In this document: piece by piece, positions 8,841-17,770 of the stretch
Position numbering within the stretch: the stretch's first letter is position 1
How the letters are laid out: each line of letters begins with the position of its first letter
Source: Planctomycetota bacterium
GTDB lineage: Bacteria; Planctomycetota; PUPC01; JACPCR01
DNA: 64,000 nucleotides
Assembly: GCA_016179685.1 (NCBI GenBank)
Contig: JACPCR010000064.1
Coordinates: forward strand, 62,001 to 126,000
Direction of reading: 5' to 3'
Notes under the pieces: model-generated
What the model was told of the DNA's origin: nothing
What the model saw: the letters and a program-made list of their open reading frames with translations, nothing else
Databases searched by the model: none
Program-made: the position numbers and the translations under genes

Positions 8841-11500
8841 GGCTCGCGGCCGCGAAGGCGCGCGATGGCCCGGCGCGCGGTGAACGATACGGTCGGCTCA
8901 GGATCGTGGAGCAGCCCTTCAAGCGCCTGAAGACCTTCGGTCACTCCGGTCTCGCCGAGGGCGTGCGCCGCGGCGCGGCGCACGGCGGGCGAGCGATGGC
9001 CGAGCTGCTGGACCAGCCACGCGGCGGCCCGATCGCCACCGGCGTGTCCGAGGGCGTGCGCGGGCATCGTCGGATAAGGACACTCCGGCGACCATTCGAT
9101 CCAGCGGCCGGCCGCACTCGTCCGTTCCTCAACGCTTTCGTAGGGAAACAGGGCTGAAAGGGCGCGGACACGGACATCGGCCGAGGCCCGGGCATCCGCC
9201 AGCGCGGATACCCCGGCCTGCTGGAGCGCCTGCATGAGAATCTCCCCGTCCAACGAGGTCAGGGCCGCATCGGCTTCCAGCGCATGGGAGGCTTCGATGT
9301 CCCGGGTGCATTCCAGCAGCGGGAATACGCACTCGGGCAGGCGCAGCAGCCGGAGTGTGGCGATGGCATCGGATCGGGCCTGCGGATCGTTCTCTCCCTG
9401 GTGCTGTACGGCCAGGTGGGAGGCGATCTCTGCGAGGCCTGCGGTAGGGCAGCGTCGTGCGAGCAGGTGGGCCGCGGCGGCTCGAGAACGCGCTTCCGCG
9501 TCGCTGTGCGCCAGCGCATCGAGGGCCGGAACGACTTCCGGGCCGCGCCATCCCGCGAGAATCTGGAAAGCCTCGCGCCGCACGCTCGCATCCCTGTCCG
9601 CCAGGCCTCGGACCGTCCGTGCGAGCGTTTCCGGCGTCTCCGACTGCGCCAGGGCCCGAAACGCGAGGCGGCGTCGCAGCGGCTGTTCGTGCTCCACCTG
9701 ACTCCGGAGGAGGTCCGCCTCGGGGCCCGACAAGACGAACGCGTGGAAGAGGTCGGGAAGGCAGGCCTCCGGCGGAGGAGGGTCGCTCTCGAGCGCCGCG
9801 GCCAGCGCGGGTGCAGCCTGGCGTCCCAGCAATCCCAGCGCCTCGGCCGCCTGACCCCGAAGCCTCGGATTGGCCAGGCCGCGAACGGCCTGGAGGAGAG
9901 TCGGAACGGCCCATGTCCCGGCCCCCTGAAGGACCCGGATCGCCCGGGCCGACAGAGCCTCGTCTCCATCATTCAGCCGGGCCGACAGGGCCTCGAGATA
10001 CGCCTGCCCGGATGCCTGAATGGCGGGGTCCGGCGACTGGAGCGCAGCGCCCAGGACCCGCCCGCCATCCGCCCCGCGGTCGAGCAAGGCCTCAAGAAGC
10101 CGCGCCGACTCCCCGGGCGTCCCCGCAGGTTGTCGCAGGATCGGAACGAGAGGATCCTCAGGGTCCAACGATCGGTAGACGCCGTTGGAGAAGATGACCC
10201 GCTGGCCCAGGGCTTCGAGCGCCAGACGGGCATGGAGCTGGTCGCCGACGCGGTGTCCCTCCAGGACCGCCTCGAGAGGCTCGACGGCCCGCCGGTCTCC
10301 CAACGCTCCGAGCAGTTCGATGGCGAATCGGCGGACGTTGTCGTCCGGGTCTTCGAGCGCCCGGACGGCGTGCTCGAGCGCGCGGGCGTCCCGGGCCGTG
10401 CCCAGGCCCTGGATGGCGAAGGCCCGCACCCACGCATGGGGATGGGCCAGAAGCCCGATCCGCGCGGCCGAGGGGTCTTCCGACCGCCTCGCCTCGATCC
10501 GGGCCGCGGCCAGTGCGGCATGGTCCCGCACCGCCTGCGCCTTGCCTTCCGGGTCGCGGGTCGCCGCCGTATCCGAGGTCGCCTCCGGCCGACTCGCTAT
10601 CTCCTCCAGCCAGAGCTGCACCGCCGGGTCCGGGACCTCGCCCAGGCAGCGGACCACGTGAAGTCGCGCCAGCCAGCCCCGGTGACGCTCGAAGCAGGCC
10701 TGCACCGCTTTCAGGCCCTCGGCCGGGCTCGACGCGACCAGCGCCGCCGCCGCCTCACCCAGCACCTGGTCCGAGCCCCCGAGAAGCGCATCGCCGGGTT
10801 GAGCCTGGACGATGCGGATGAGCAGAGGCAGCGCTGCGCCGCCCTTCAGTTCGGCCAGGCATCGAAGCGCTTGAACGCGTACCGGAGCGGATACGCCAGG
10901 ATCGCCTGCTCGCCCGGCGAGAGCCGGGACCGCATCCTCGCCGAGGGCGACGAGCGCTTCACGGACCCATTCCCCCGCATCCTCGAGACGGGCCGCCAGA
11001 GCCTCCGCTTGCTCCCGAGGTGAAAGGCCTCGGGTTGCGGCCTGCCGGTAGGACTCGCGAAGCTCGGCCAGCAGCGCCTGGTCCCGCGCCAAAGGGATCA
11101 TCTCCACCAGGAAGTTCTGGCCCGCTTCCGGCGCATGCTTCAAGACGGCCTCACGAGCGCGAGGTTCGTCCATGCCGCTCAACGCCACCAGCGCAGCGAA
11201 GACGGCGAAGCGATTCTCCAGAGTCGGCGGCCGCGCCGCGGTCTCGAGAAGCTCGGGCAGCGCCGTCGCATCCCGGCGGGCCCGTAACAGCTCGCCCGCC
11301 TTCAGCGCCAGATGGTAGCGCCCGGAAGACACCTGCCGGAGAAGGTCGGCGACCGGCGTGCCTTCTCCAAGTGCTGACAGCGCCGCCTCTTCCTCCGGGG
11401 TCGGCGGCGGCACACTCCCGTGCCCATGCGCCAAGTGACCCGGCCACGCCAGCGCCAGGACACCAGCCAGCCAGAGAGATTTCCACTTGGACCTCCGCAT
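8837..11500 (-). CDS. Secreted HEAT-repeat protein
   Basis: This 887-residue protein starts with a signal peptide (RRSKWKSLWLAGVLALAWPGHLAHG). The remainder is an almost continuous array of HEAT/PBS-lyase-like two-helix repeats, recognisable by units such as VRAFAIQGLGTARDARALEHAVRAL, VRRFAIELLGALGDRRAVEPLEAVL and VRRAAAHALGETGVTEGLQAL. Such alpha-solenoids are protein-binding scaffolds, and exported ones are common in Planctomycetota-like genomes. No catalytic domain is visible. Its stop codon lies in a degenerate R1 element. It is the third leftward gene here but is separated from the Uma2 gene by about 200 nt. Confidence 0.85.
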   Translation of the reverse strand: MRRSKWKSLWLAGVLALAWPGHLAHGHGSVPPPTPEEEAALSALGEGTPVADLLRQVSSGRYHLALKAGELLRARRDATALPELLETAARPPTLENRFAVFAALVALSGMDEPRAREAVLKHAPEAGQNFLVEMIPLARDQALLAELRESYRQAATRGLSPREQAEALAARLEDAGEWVREALVALGEDAVPALAGRAGDPGVSAPVRVQALRCLAELKGGAALPLLIRIVQAQPGDALLGGSDQVLGEAAAALVASSPAEGLKAVQACFERHRGWLARLHVVRCLGEVPDPAVQLWLEEIASRPEATSDTAATRDPEGKAQAVRDHAALAAARIEARRSEDPSAARIGLLAHPHAWVRAFAIQGLGTARDARALEHAVRALEDPDDNVRRFAIELLGALGDRRAVEPLEAVLEGHRVGDQLHARLALEALGQRVIFSNGVYRSLDPEDPLVPILRQPAGTPGESARLLEALLDRGADGGRVLGAALQSPDPAIQASGQAYLEALSARLNDGDEALSARAIRVLQGAGTWAVPTLLQAVRGLANPRLRGQAAEALGLLGRQAAPALAAALESDPPPPEACLPDLFHAFVLSGPEADLLRSQVEHEQPLRRRLAFRALAQSETPETLARTVRGLADRDASVRREAFQILAGWRGPEVVPALDALAHSDAEARSRAAAAHLLARRCPTAGLAEIASHLAVQHQGENDPQARSDAIATLRLLRLPECVFPLLECTRDIEASHALEADAALTSLDGEILMQALQQAGVSALADARASADVRVRALSALFPYESVEERTSAAGRWIEWSPECPYPTMPAHALGHAGGDRAAAWLVQQLGHRSPAVRRAAAHALGETGVTEGLQALEGLLHDPEPTVSFTARRAIARLRGREP

Positions 11501-11572
11501 GAAGTCCGATGGTAATAGGCGCCCTCACCGTTTGCCAGAGCGGAAGCGCGCTCGCACTGCCGCTCCGGCAAA

Positions 11573-11602
11573 TTAGACCCATCTGACGCTGGCCACTATA
11601 AT
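11573..11602 (+). promoter_or_regulatory. Candidate sigma-70 promoter for the SMP-30 gene
   Basis: TTAGAC (11573-11578) and a perfect TATAAT (11597-11602) are 18 nt apart, about 60 nt upstream of the ATG at 11662. It is read by eye only; the -35 has two differences from consensus. Confidence 0.5.
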
Positions 11603-11661
11603 TGCCGGGCGTCTCCGTCCGACTGGTCCGACTGGTCCGATGACTTTCCTGGGAGGAAAAC

Positions 11662-12537
11662 ATGAAGCTGGAAGCGGAACCCGTACTGCGCCACCGGGCG
11701 AATCTGGGAGAAGGCGCGCTCTGGAGCGTGCGGGACCAGGTGCTCTACTGGGTGGACATCATGGAGCAGAAAGTGATGGCCTTCGATCCGAAGACGGGCC
11801 GAAACCGGGCGTGGCCCGCGGGCAGCGACGTGGGGACCGTGGTCACCCGCGAGTCCGGCGGCCTCATGCTCGCCGTCCGCGATGGGTTCGCTTCGATGGA
11901 CCTCAAGACGAAAAAGGTGTCGCTCCTGGCGGAGAAGAAGATCGAGGGCGTTCGATTCAACGACGGCAAGTGCGATCCCGCGGGCCGATTCTGGGCCGGA
12001 ACGATGGCTTACCAGGGGACGGAGGGCGCGGGCAGCCTCTACTGTCTTGAAAAGGACCTGACCGTGCGGTGCATGATCGAGCGCGTGACCATATCGAATG
12101 GGCTGGTCTGGACCTCTGACCGCCGGACGTTCTACTATATCGACACCGTGACCTACCAGGTGGCGGCCTATGACTACGACATGGAGACGGGGAACATCAG
12201 CCGACGCCGAGTTGCGGTTGAGCTGCCGCGCGACGGGGGCGGTCCGGACGGCATGGCCATCGACGAGGAGGACATGCTCTGGGTCGCTTTGTGGGGCGGT
12301 GGTCAGGTCGCCCGCTGGAATCCGAGGACAGGAAAGCTGATCGGCAAGATCACGGCACCCTCGGCGAAGCAGGTGACCTCGTGCGCCTTCGGGGGCCCCG
12401 GCCTGAAGGACCTTTACATCACCACGGCGAGCATTGGCCTCAGCCCGGAGGCGCTCAAGGAACAGGCCACCGCGGGCTGCCTTTTCCACGCGGCAGTGGA
12501 TGTCCGTGGCGCTGCCTCCTTTTCCTTCGCGGGATAG
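11662..12537 (+). CDS. SMP-30/gluconolactonase/regucalcin family protein
   Basis: The 291-residue protein is a six-bladed beta-propeller of the SMP-30/gluconolactonase family. Signatures are GEGALWSVRDQVLYWVDI with the metal-ligand Glu at residue 17, NDGKCDPAGRFWAGTM, SNGLVWTSDRRTFYYIDT (Asn ligand) and PDGMAIDEEDMLWVALWGGG (Asp ligand). Family members open sugar lactones (gluconolactone, galactonolactone, arabinolactone) to sugar acids in a Ca or Zn dependent way. The ATG at 11662 has GGGAGGA about 6 nt upstream. With the dehydratase at 31.7 kb and the isomerase-like gene at 6.8 kb it suggests sugar-acid catabolism, but no operon connects them. Confidence 0.9.
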   Translation: MKLEAEPVLRHRANLGEGALWSVRDQVLYWVDIMEQKVMAFDPKTGRNRAWPAGSDVGTVVTRESGGLMLAVRDGFASMDLKTKKVSLLAEKKIEGVRFNDGKCDPAGRFWAGTMAYQGTEGAGSLYCLEKDLTVRCMIERVTISNGLVWTSDRRTFYYIDTVTYQVAAYDYDMETGNISRRRVAVELPRDGGGPDGMAIDEEDMLWVALWGGGQVARWNPRTGKLIGKITAPSAKQVTSCAFGGPGLKDLYITTASIGLSPEALKEQATAGCLFHAAVDVRGAASFSFAG

Positions 12538-12627
12538 GCGCGGCTTTCGCCCCTCCTGGAGCGACCTCGAAGCCGGCGCCGACATCCTGCCGAAGCGCGG
12601 AAGCGCATCGGCTACGTGACCCTCGAA

Positions 12628-12651
12628 GCCGGCGTCTTTCCTAACGCCGGC
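12628..12651 (+). terminator. Possible hairpin terminator after the SMP-30 gene
   Basis: GCCGGCGT and ACGCCGGC pair over 8 bp with an 8-nt loop, between the SMP-30 gene and the MBL-fold gene. There is no U-run. A smaller hairpin with GCGC-GGAA-GCGC at 12589-12612 could be a decayed R1 apex. The role is uncertain. Confidence 0.3.
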
Positions 12652-12700
12652 GCCGGCTCGCTCCGTTTACTTGGCGGCCCGGCACAGCTATCATTCCCGC

Positions 12701-13552
12701 ATGAAAGTCGGCGACTTCGAGCTCGATGTCTTCAGCGCCGGGCGATACCGGCTCGATGGCGGGGCCATGTTCGGCATCATTCCCAAGCCCCTGTGGGAAC
12801 GCTTGATCCCGCCGGATGAGAAAAACCGGATCGAGCTGGATACCTGTTGCGTCCTGGTGCGCACGGGCGGCCAGCAGGTTCTGATCGAAACCGGATGCGG
12901 GGACAAGTTCAACGAGAAGGAGAGGGAGATTTACCAGTTCGAGCCGGGCGTGACCATCGAAAGCGCACTCGGGCGGCGCGGGGTGGACCCGGCCTCGATG
13001 GACCTGGTGGTGCTGACGCACCTGCATTTTGACCATGCGGGCGGGGCGACGAAGCGTGACGCTTCAGGCCGGGTGATACCGACCTTTCCCCGGGCGACCT
13101 ATGTGGTGCAGGGAGGAGAATGGGAGGACGCTCGGAACAACTTCGGAGTGATGAAAACGACCTACCGGCCGGAAAACTTCGAGCCGATTCGCGAGGCCGG
13201 ACGACTCCGGCTCGTCGAAGGCGATCTGGACCTATGCCCGGGCATCCGATTGCTGGTCACCCGCGGCCACACCCGCCATCACATGTCCGTGCAGATCGAG
13301 TCCCGGGGCGAGACGGTCCTGTTCACGTCGGACCTGATTCCCACGCGGTCACATCTGCGCGGCCCCTACGTCATGGCGTACGACCTCTATCCCCAGGAGA
13401 CGATGACGCGGAAACTCGACATCCTGGCGCAGGCGGAGGCCGGGGGCTGGCGGCTGGTCTGGTCGCATGAGCCGTTCTGGCGCATGGGGCGCGTCGTGAA
13501 ATCGGACCGCGGCGAGTTTGCCGCTCAAGAGGTGAAAATGATGTCAGGGTGA
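12701..13552 (+). CDS. MBL-fold metallo-hydrolase (lactonase-like)
   Basis: This 283-residue protein has the metallo-beta-lactamase zinc motif THLHFDHAG, with HxHxDH at residues 107-112. Further ligand candidates lie in TRGHTRHHMS, FTSDLIP (bridging Asp) and VWSHEPFW. The overall layout (long N-terminal strand region, VLIETGCGDKF, HxHxDH, GHT, SD) resembles the AHL-lactonase/YflN branch of hydrolases. Substrates range over lactones, phosphonates and glutathione thioesters, and the exact one is unknown. The ATG at 12701 is preferred to the upstream TTG because homology begins at KVGDFELDVFSAG. It follows the SMP-30 lactonase in the same direction with a 163-nt spacer. Confidence 0.85.
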   Translation: MKVGDFELDVFSAGRYRLDGGAMFGIIPKPLWERLIPPDEKNRIELDTCCVLVRTGGQQVLIETGCGDKFNEKEREIYQFEPGVTIESALGRRGVDPASMDLVVLTHLHFDHAGGATKRDASGRVIPTFPRATYVVQGGEWEDARNNFGVMKTTYRPENFEPIREAGRLRLVEGDLDLCPGIRLLVTRGHTRHHMSVQIESRGETVLFTSDLIPTRSHLRGPYVMAYDLYPQETMTRKLDILAQAEAGGWRLVWSHEPFWRMGRVVKSDRGEFAAQEVKMMSG

Positions 13553-13812
13553 CTCTTCAGCCTATCTGAAACCCGCCATCCGTTTCAGCGGCGGGCCTCG
13601 AAGCCGACCGTCCGCCCCAACGCGGTAGTTCAAAGTAAGCCGCTTCGCGGCAGAGGTGGCGCATCTCACCCTCGGTGAAAGCCTCCCGCGCAATCGTAAC
13701 GGGAATGGCATGCGCCTCCAAGACTGCTTCAGAATTCCTCTAAAACCAATTGCTTCACAAGCAGTTAACGCGTCCGAGGCAGCTCACGGCGAGGCGCGGT
13801 CTCACAGGGAGG

Positions 13813-14718
13813 CTACGTCCGCCTCTCGACGCGGTGCAAGAATTGCGCCAGTATCGCCATGTATCGATCCGCTTCCTCGGCGTGGGCCATGTGCGAACTG
13901 TGCTCGAAGAGGACCCATTCCGAGCCAATGATCCCGCGATGGACGGTCTCGGCAATGGCCGGGGTTGCCTCGTCGTACCGGCCGGAGGTCACGAGCGTCG
14001 GGACACGAATTTCCCCCAGGCGGTCGATGATATTCCAGTCTTTGAACACGCCGATGACGTGAAACTCACTCGGACCGTTCATCGTGTTGTAAACTTCGGG
14101 ATTCTGTGCGAGCTTGTCAAACGCACGCTGCACGCCCGCTGGAAACGGATCGAGGCGGCAGACGTGACGGCGGTAAAAGACCATCATCGCCTCCTGGTAG
14201 GCGGGTTCGCTGGTCGTTCCCGCTGTTTCGTGTTGCAGAAGCGTTTGTTGCACGTCGGGCGGGAGGGCCGCACGGAGACGGTTCGCCTCGGCCACCCATT
14301 GCGGCATACTGGCGGGCGAGCTGGCGACGATGAGGCTCACCAAGCCCGCTGGTTGGGTTAAGGCATATTGCATCGCCAGCATCCCACCCCAGGACTGCCC
14401 GAGCAGGTGCAGCCGATCGAGGGCGAGCGCCCTCCGCACAACCCCAACCTCCTCAACAAACAAGTCGACGGTCCACAGCGATGGATCATGGGGTTGATCG
14501 GAGTTCCCACACCCCAACTGATCGTAGAAGATGACGCGACGCCCGGTAGCGGCCATCCTCTCCAACGACTCGATGTAATCGTGCGGGATGCCAGGTCCCC
14601 CATGCAGGCACAGGAGCGGCAGCTTGCCCGGCGCTTCGCGGTCCCCGACTATACGATACCACACCTTATAGCCGCGGAATGGAATGTAACCCTCTGTGCA
14701 GGGCATTGCTGCATCCAT
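13813..14718 (-). CDS. pip: Proline iminopeptidase-like alpha/beta hydrolase
   Basis: This 301-residue alpha/beta hydrolase carries the hallmarks of proline iminopeptidase/L-amino-acid amidase (peptidase S33): the oxyanion segment CLHGGPG (HGGPG at residues 39-43), FYDQLGCGNSDQP, and the nucleophile elbow GQSWGG with Ser110. TSGRYDEATP probably supplies the Asp and EHSSHMAHAEE the His. The enzyme would release N-terminal proline or hydrolyse amino-acid amides in the cytoplasm. The region 13553-13812 between this gene and the convergent MBL-fold gene has only a small CCCGCC/GGCGGG hairpin near 13567-13590. Alternative related activities (tricorn-interacting F1 type aminopeptidase) cannot be excluded. 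Confidence 0.85.
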   Translation of the reverse strand: MDAAMPCTEGYIPFRGYKVWYRIVGDREAPGKLPLLCLHGGPGIPHDYIESLERMAATGRRVIFYDQLGCGNSDQPHDPSLWTVDLFVEEVGVVRRALALDRLHLLGQSWGGMLAMQYALTQPAGLVSLIVASSPASMPQWVAEANRLRAALPPDVQQTLLQHETAGTTSEPAYQEAMMVFYRRHVCRLDPFPAGVQRAFDKLAQNPEVYNTMNGPSEFHVIGVFKDWNIIDRLGEIRVPTLVTSGRYDEATPAIAETVHRGIIGSEWVLFEHSSHMAHAEEADRYMAILAQFLHRVERRT

Positions 14719-14889
14719 GGTGTATCTCCTTATTCCTCATGACCAGTGCCGAACGTCTGATGAGAAGGATCGGGCCGAGAACCCGCCAGGCGTATACTTG
14801 TCTGGGGCCCTGAAGCGTGGAAAAAACGGTCCGATCAAGGATCGGCACGGCCAACGTTCTTTTGGCAACAGCCGCGGGGAGGATGCGGC

Positions 14890-16461
14890 TTATCGATACA
14901 CGGGTAGGTAGCGGTAGTAGACTTCGAGGCAGAGGGTATACATGCAGGTGACGTAAACACGGCCGCCATGGCCGCCGAACTGCGTGCCTGCGGGCTCCCA
15001 GCTTCCCGCGTACTTGCCCTGCCGCACCTGCCGGTCCACCAGCGGCATGGAGAATCCGGCGTTCCAGGTCTCCCATCTTTTCCCGCCCATCTGGTACATG
15101 CCCAGCGTGCCATAGTACAAGTAATATTCGCTTCCAATCTGGGGTCCCGTCGTGGAAATGACGTCCGCGATTTTTTGCATGACCTCATCCTCGGGCGACC
15201 TCATGCCGAGGAAGACGTGGCAACAGAGGCCGGCGCCGGTCATCGCGCTGCTCCCCTGCCCGCGGGCGCTGTAGCCCGTGACGCCCGTCGTCGGGTCCAG
15301 CATGTCATCGGCGAACTTCTTCATTTTCTCGATGGTCTCCTCCGGGATTTTCAGCCCGGCGACCTTTGCGGACTTGATGGCGAAAATCTGCCAGCCGGAG
15401 ACGGACATATCGTTCCCCGGGCCGCCGTAGCCGAACCCGCCGCCCGGGGCCTGGACCTTGACGATGTAATCCACGCCGGCCTGGGCCGCGTCGCGGGCGA
15501 GCGAGCGCTCCCCCGCCATCCCGTAGGCCTCGGACATGCCCATGGTGCAGATGCCGTGTCCGTACATCACGCCGCCGTGGGTCCAGGCGCCGTCGTGCGA
15601 TTGCTGCTGCCGCAGCCAGCTCACGGCTTTCTGCACGTTTTTCTGGTACTTGCCGGTGACCTCGGTGTAGCCTGCGCCCTCGAAGGCCAGGAGGGCCAGG
15701 CCCGTCACGGCGAGGTCCGCAGGGCCGGCTGCTCCGTTTTCAAACTGGCCGTCCGCCGACGAGGACCAGTGGCCGTCGCTCTGCTGCACCCGCGCGAGGA
15801 ACGCCAGGGCCGCTTCGACGGCCGATTGGGTCTGCTTGTTTCCACCGCCGGCCTTGAGCGCCCGTCCCCGGCCCGCGGCGGTCTTCCTGAGCCCGAAGGC
15901 GCCGACGTTCCGGCCCGGGCCGCCCACGTCGCCCTTCACCATCATCGTCGCTCCCTCACCCAAGGGCGCCGTGATCATCCCGTCCAGCACCGCCTCGGCC
16001 GCCTCCACCGCCGCCTGCCCTTCCTCCTCCATCATCGCTCCAAAGTCCTGCGCCTGCTCCGCCGTCGTGCCGGCCGGCACCGCGTCCGCCTCGGCGACCG
16101 CCGGCGCCGAAAATTCAGAGACCTGCGCTTCCGTCACCTCCGCAACGTTCGCGAAGATTTCCTCGATTTTCTTCGGATCGATCGGTTTCTCGTCCTTCTC
16201 CAGAATCGACGTCTCGATGATCAAGTCCTCCTCCGGATGCTGGCCCCAGTTCATCCGGAACGTCATCATGATGAGCACCAACAGAACGTGAATGGCGATG
16301 GAAAACGTGTACCAGGGCATCGACTTGACCTTCTGCACGATCCGGTACGTGATCGAGCGAGGATTGACGTCGGCGGTGCGGAACGACAGTGCGAGCCACA
16401 GGGCCTGGAAGAAGGCCTTGAGGGACTCCGAGATTCGCTCAAACGAGAATCCTGGATTCAT
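14890..16461 (-). CDS. Membrane-anchored prenyltransferase/squalene-oxidase-repeat (alpha/alpha-toroid) protein
   Basis: The 523-residue protein has three parts. Residues 1-75 include a cytosolic tail and one membrane helix (SMPWYTFSIAIHVLLVLIMMTF), as in TonB-like energy transducers. Residues 75-215 are an acidic, Ala-rich periplasmic linker. Residues 215-523 form squalene-hopene-cyclase-like alpha/alpha barrel repeats (VEAALAFLARVQQSDGHWSS, AVSWLRQQQSHDGAWTHGG, GVDYIVKVQAPGGGFGYGG). There is no DxDD cyclase motif, so it is probably not a cyclase; such domains in this type of genome are often extracytoplasmic and of unknown function. It has its own strong promoter at 16527-16554. Confidence 0.75.
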   Translation of the reverse strand: MNPGFSFERISESLKAFFQALWLALSFRTADVNPRSITYRIVQKVKSMPWYTFSIAIHVLLVLIMMTFRMNWGQHPEEDLIIETSILEKDEKPIDPKKIEEIFANVAEVTEAQVSEFSAPAVAEADAVPAGTTAEQAQDFGAMMEEEGQAAVEAAEAVLDGMITAPLGEGATMMVKGDVGGPGRNVGAFGLRKTAAGRGRALKAGGGNKQTQSAVEAALAFLARVQQSDGHWSSSADGQFENGAAGPADLAVTGLALLAFEGAGYTEVTGKYQKNVQKAVSWLRQQQSHDGAWTHGGVMYGHGICTMGMSEAYGMAGERSLARDAAQAGVDYIVKVQAPGGGFGYGGPGNDMSVSGWQIFAIKSAKVAGLKIPEETIEKMKKFADDMLDPTTGVTGYSARGQGSSAMTGAGLCCHVFLGMRSPEDEVMQKIADVISTTGPQIGSEYYLYYGTLGMYQMGGKRWETWNAGFSMPLVDRQVRQGKYAGSWEPAGTQFGGHGGRVYVTCMYTLCLEVYYRYLPVYR

Positions 16462-16526
16462 GGGTGCGACTCGCCGAGAGGAAGAAAGGGATGGCCCATG
16501 CGTTACAACACCTTACAAATCTCTAA

Positions 16527-16554
16527 AATATAAAAACTCACCTGGTAAAGTCAA
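16527..16554 (-). promoter_or_regulatory. Strong sigma-70 promoter for the toroid gene
   Basis: On the minus strand TTGACT (16549-16554) and TATATT (16527-16532) are separated by 16 nt, inside an A+T-rich stretch that stands out from its surroundings. It lies about 65 nt upstream of the ATG at 16461, and no other gene could use it. Confidence 0.65.
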
Positions 16555-16614
16555 GGCATTAAATTTTTTTCAGAGGATGGAGTCGGACGGCCGTCAGGCC
16601 GTGCTTCAGTCGCC

Positions 16615-17757
16615 TCAGGATTCCAGGATTTCCACATTGGCACGCGGCAGCACGAACTCCCGCCCATCGGGCGTCTTCATCTTGAGAATGCGGACCACAG
16701 CGCCGCTGGCGACCCGCACCGGCTGAGGCGGCATCTCCGTAACCATCCCCAGTTCACCGAAATAGGGCTGGCGCACCGCACGGACCCGGATACCCGGGGC
16801 GAGAATTTTGGCTGCCGGGCGGCCCGGCGTCTCGGCCGCGGCCGCTTCTCCTTCCTCCCTGGCGACATGGGGCACGAGAATCTCGGGACGGACCGCACCG
16901 GCCCGAATCTGCGTTGCCCCATGCAGGGAGGCGAAACGGCCCTCCAGGCGCCGCAATAGCTCGAACGTCCTTCGAGCCATGCGGATGCTCCCGAATCCCT
17001 CGGTCACCACCAGCGTCGCCGGCACGTCTTCATCCCCGGTGACCGCTACGCCGATCTCTTCGCCCAGGTAGGCCGTGAGGTCCTCGTCCCGAATGCCACC
17101 GACGACGACCCCTGCAGCGCCCATCTCCCCCACCCGCCGCAGCGTGTCCACCGACAGGCAAGCCCCACCCACGAGGACCTTTCCCGCTAGACTTCCTTGC
17201 AGCGCGTCCACGCGGAGGTCGCCGTCATCCGGCGAATCCACCGCCATCCGAATCTCGCCCTGACGCTCCCCGCCCACCCCGAAGATGCCCTGGATCAAGG
17301 CCCCCCGGGTGCGGATCACGACGCCCTGGCTCGCCTCCACCTCCTCGACCCGGCCCGAGACATAGGCGGTGACTTCGATCGGTGAGGGAGGCCTTCGGAT
17401 TCCCAGGTGGCCCGTGGCCTCTGCGATATACTCGACGGTGCCCGAAAGAGGCGACCGGACCTCGCTCCGGAACAGGCCGAAGAGACCGGCACTTTCCGCC
17501 AGCAGGCAGCCTCGTTCCACCCGGTCTCCGACTTTCACCTTCAGTTTTCCCCGCAGCTCGTCCGGCTCCATCTGCATTCTTTCCGCCAGTCGGACCGTTT
17601 CGAGGTCGCCCGGCAGTTCCGCACGGGCCACCACCGTGTCGTGGGACACCCACTGGCCACGCTCGACGAGAACTTGACCGGCCACCGGCAGCCGTCGTCG
17701 CTTGAGAACCACCTGGTCGGGGCTGACGGTCAGCCCGGGTGCATAGGCAGTCGCCAT
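16615..17757 (-). CDS. Unrecognised protein paired with GlmL, lipoyl-hybrid-like N-terminus
   Basis: I do not recognise a named family for this 380-residue protein. Residues 20-150 contain repeated VxxGQxVxxxxxVARA and VKVGDRVERGCLLA-like segments with SPLSGTVEYI, resembling the biotin/lipoyl barrel fold without the modified Lys. The middle (GVVVGGIRDEDL, GVAVTGDEDVPATLVVTEGFG) looks like a Rossmann-type domain. The C-terminal ~50 residues (FGELGMVTEMP, then VVRILKMKTPDGREFVLPRANVEILE) resemble a KOW/SH3-like barrel. It starts 13 nt after the GlmL-like gene and is surely co-transcribed with it, so it is probably a partner of that ATPase. Confidence 0.6.
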   Translation of the reverse strand: MATAYAPGLTVSPDQVVLKRRRLPVAGQVLVERGQWVSHDTVVARAELPGDLETVRLAERMQMEPDELRGKLKVKVGDRVERGCLLAESAGLFGLFRSEVRSPLSGTVEYIAEATGHLGIRRPPSPIEVTAYVSGRVEEVEASQGVVIRTRGALIQGIFGVGGERQGEIRMAVDSPDDGDLRVDALQGSLAGKVLVGGACLSVDTLRRVGEMGAAGVVVGGIRDEDLTAYLGEEIGVAVTGDEDVPATLVVTEGFGSIRMARRTFELLRRLEGRFASLHGATQIRAGAVRPEILVPHVAREEGEAAAAETPGRPAAKILAPGIRVRAVRQPYFGELGMVTEMPPQPVRVASGAVVRILKMKTPDGREFVLPRANVEILES

Positions 17758-17770
17758 CTCATGGGCCTCT

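Noticed and set aside
13750..14361. 203-codon plus-strand frame
   Set aside because: It is antisense to the proline iminopeptidase-like gene, which has the complete alpha/beta hydrolase motifs.
14968..16533. 521-codon open frame on the plus strand
   Set aside because: It is the shadow of the toroid gene on the other strand; the real gene has domain motifs and a promoter.
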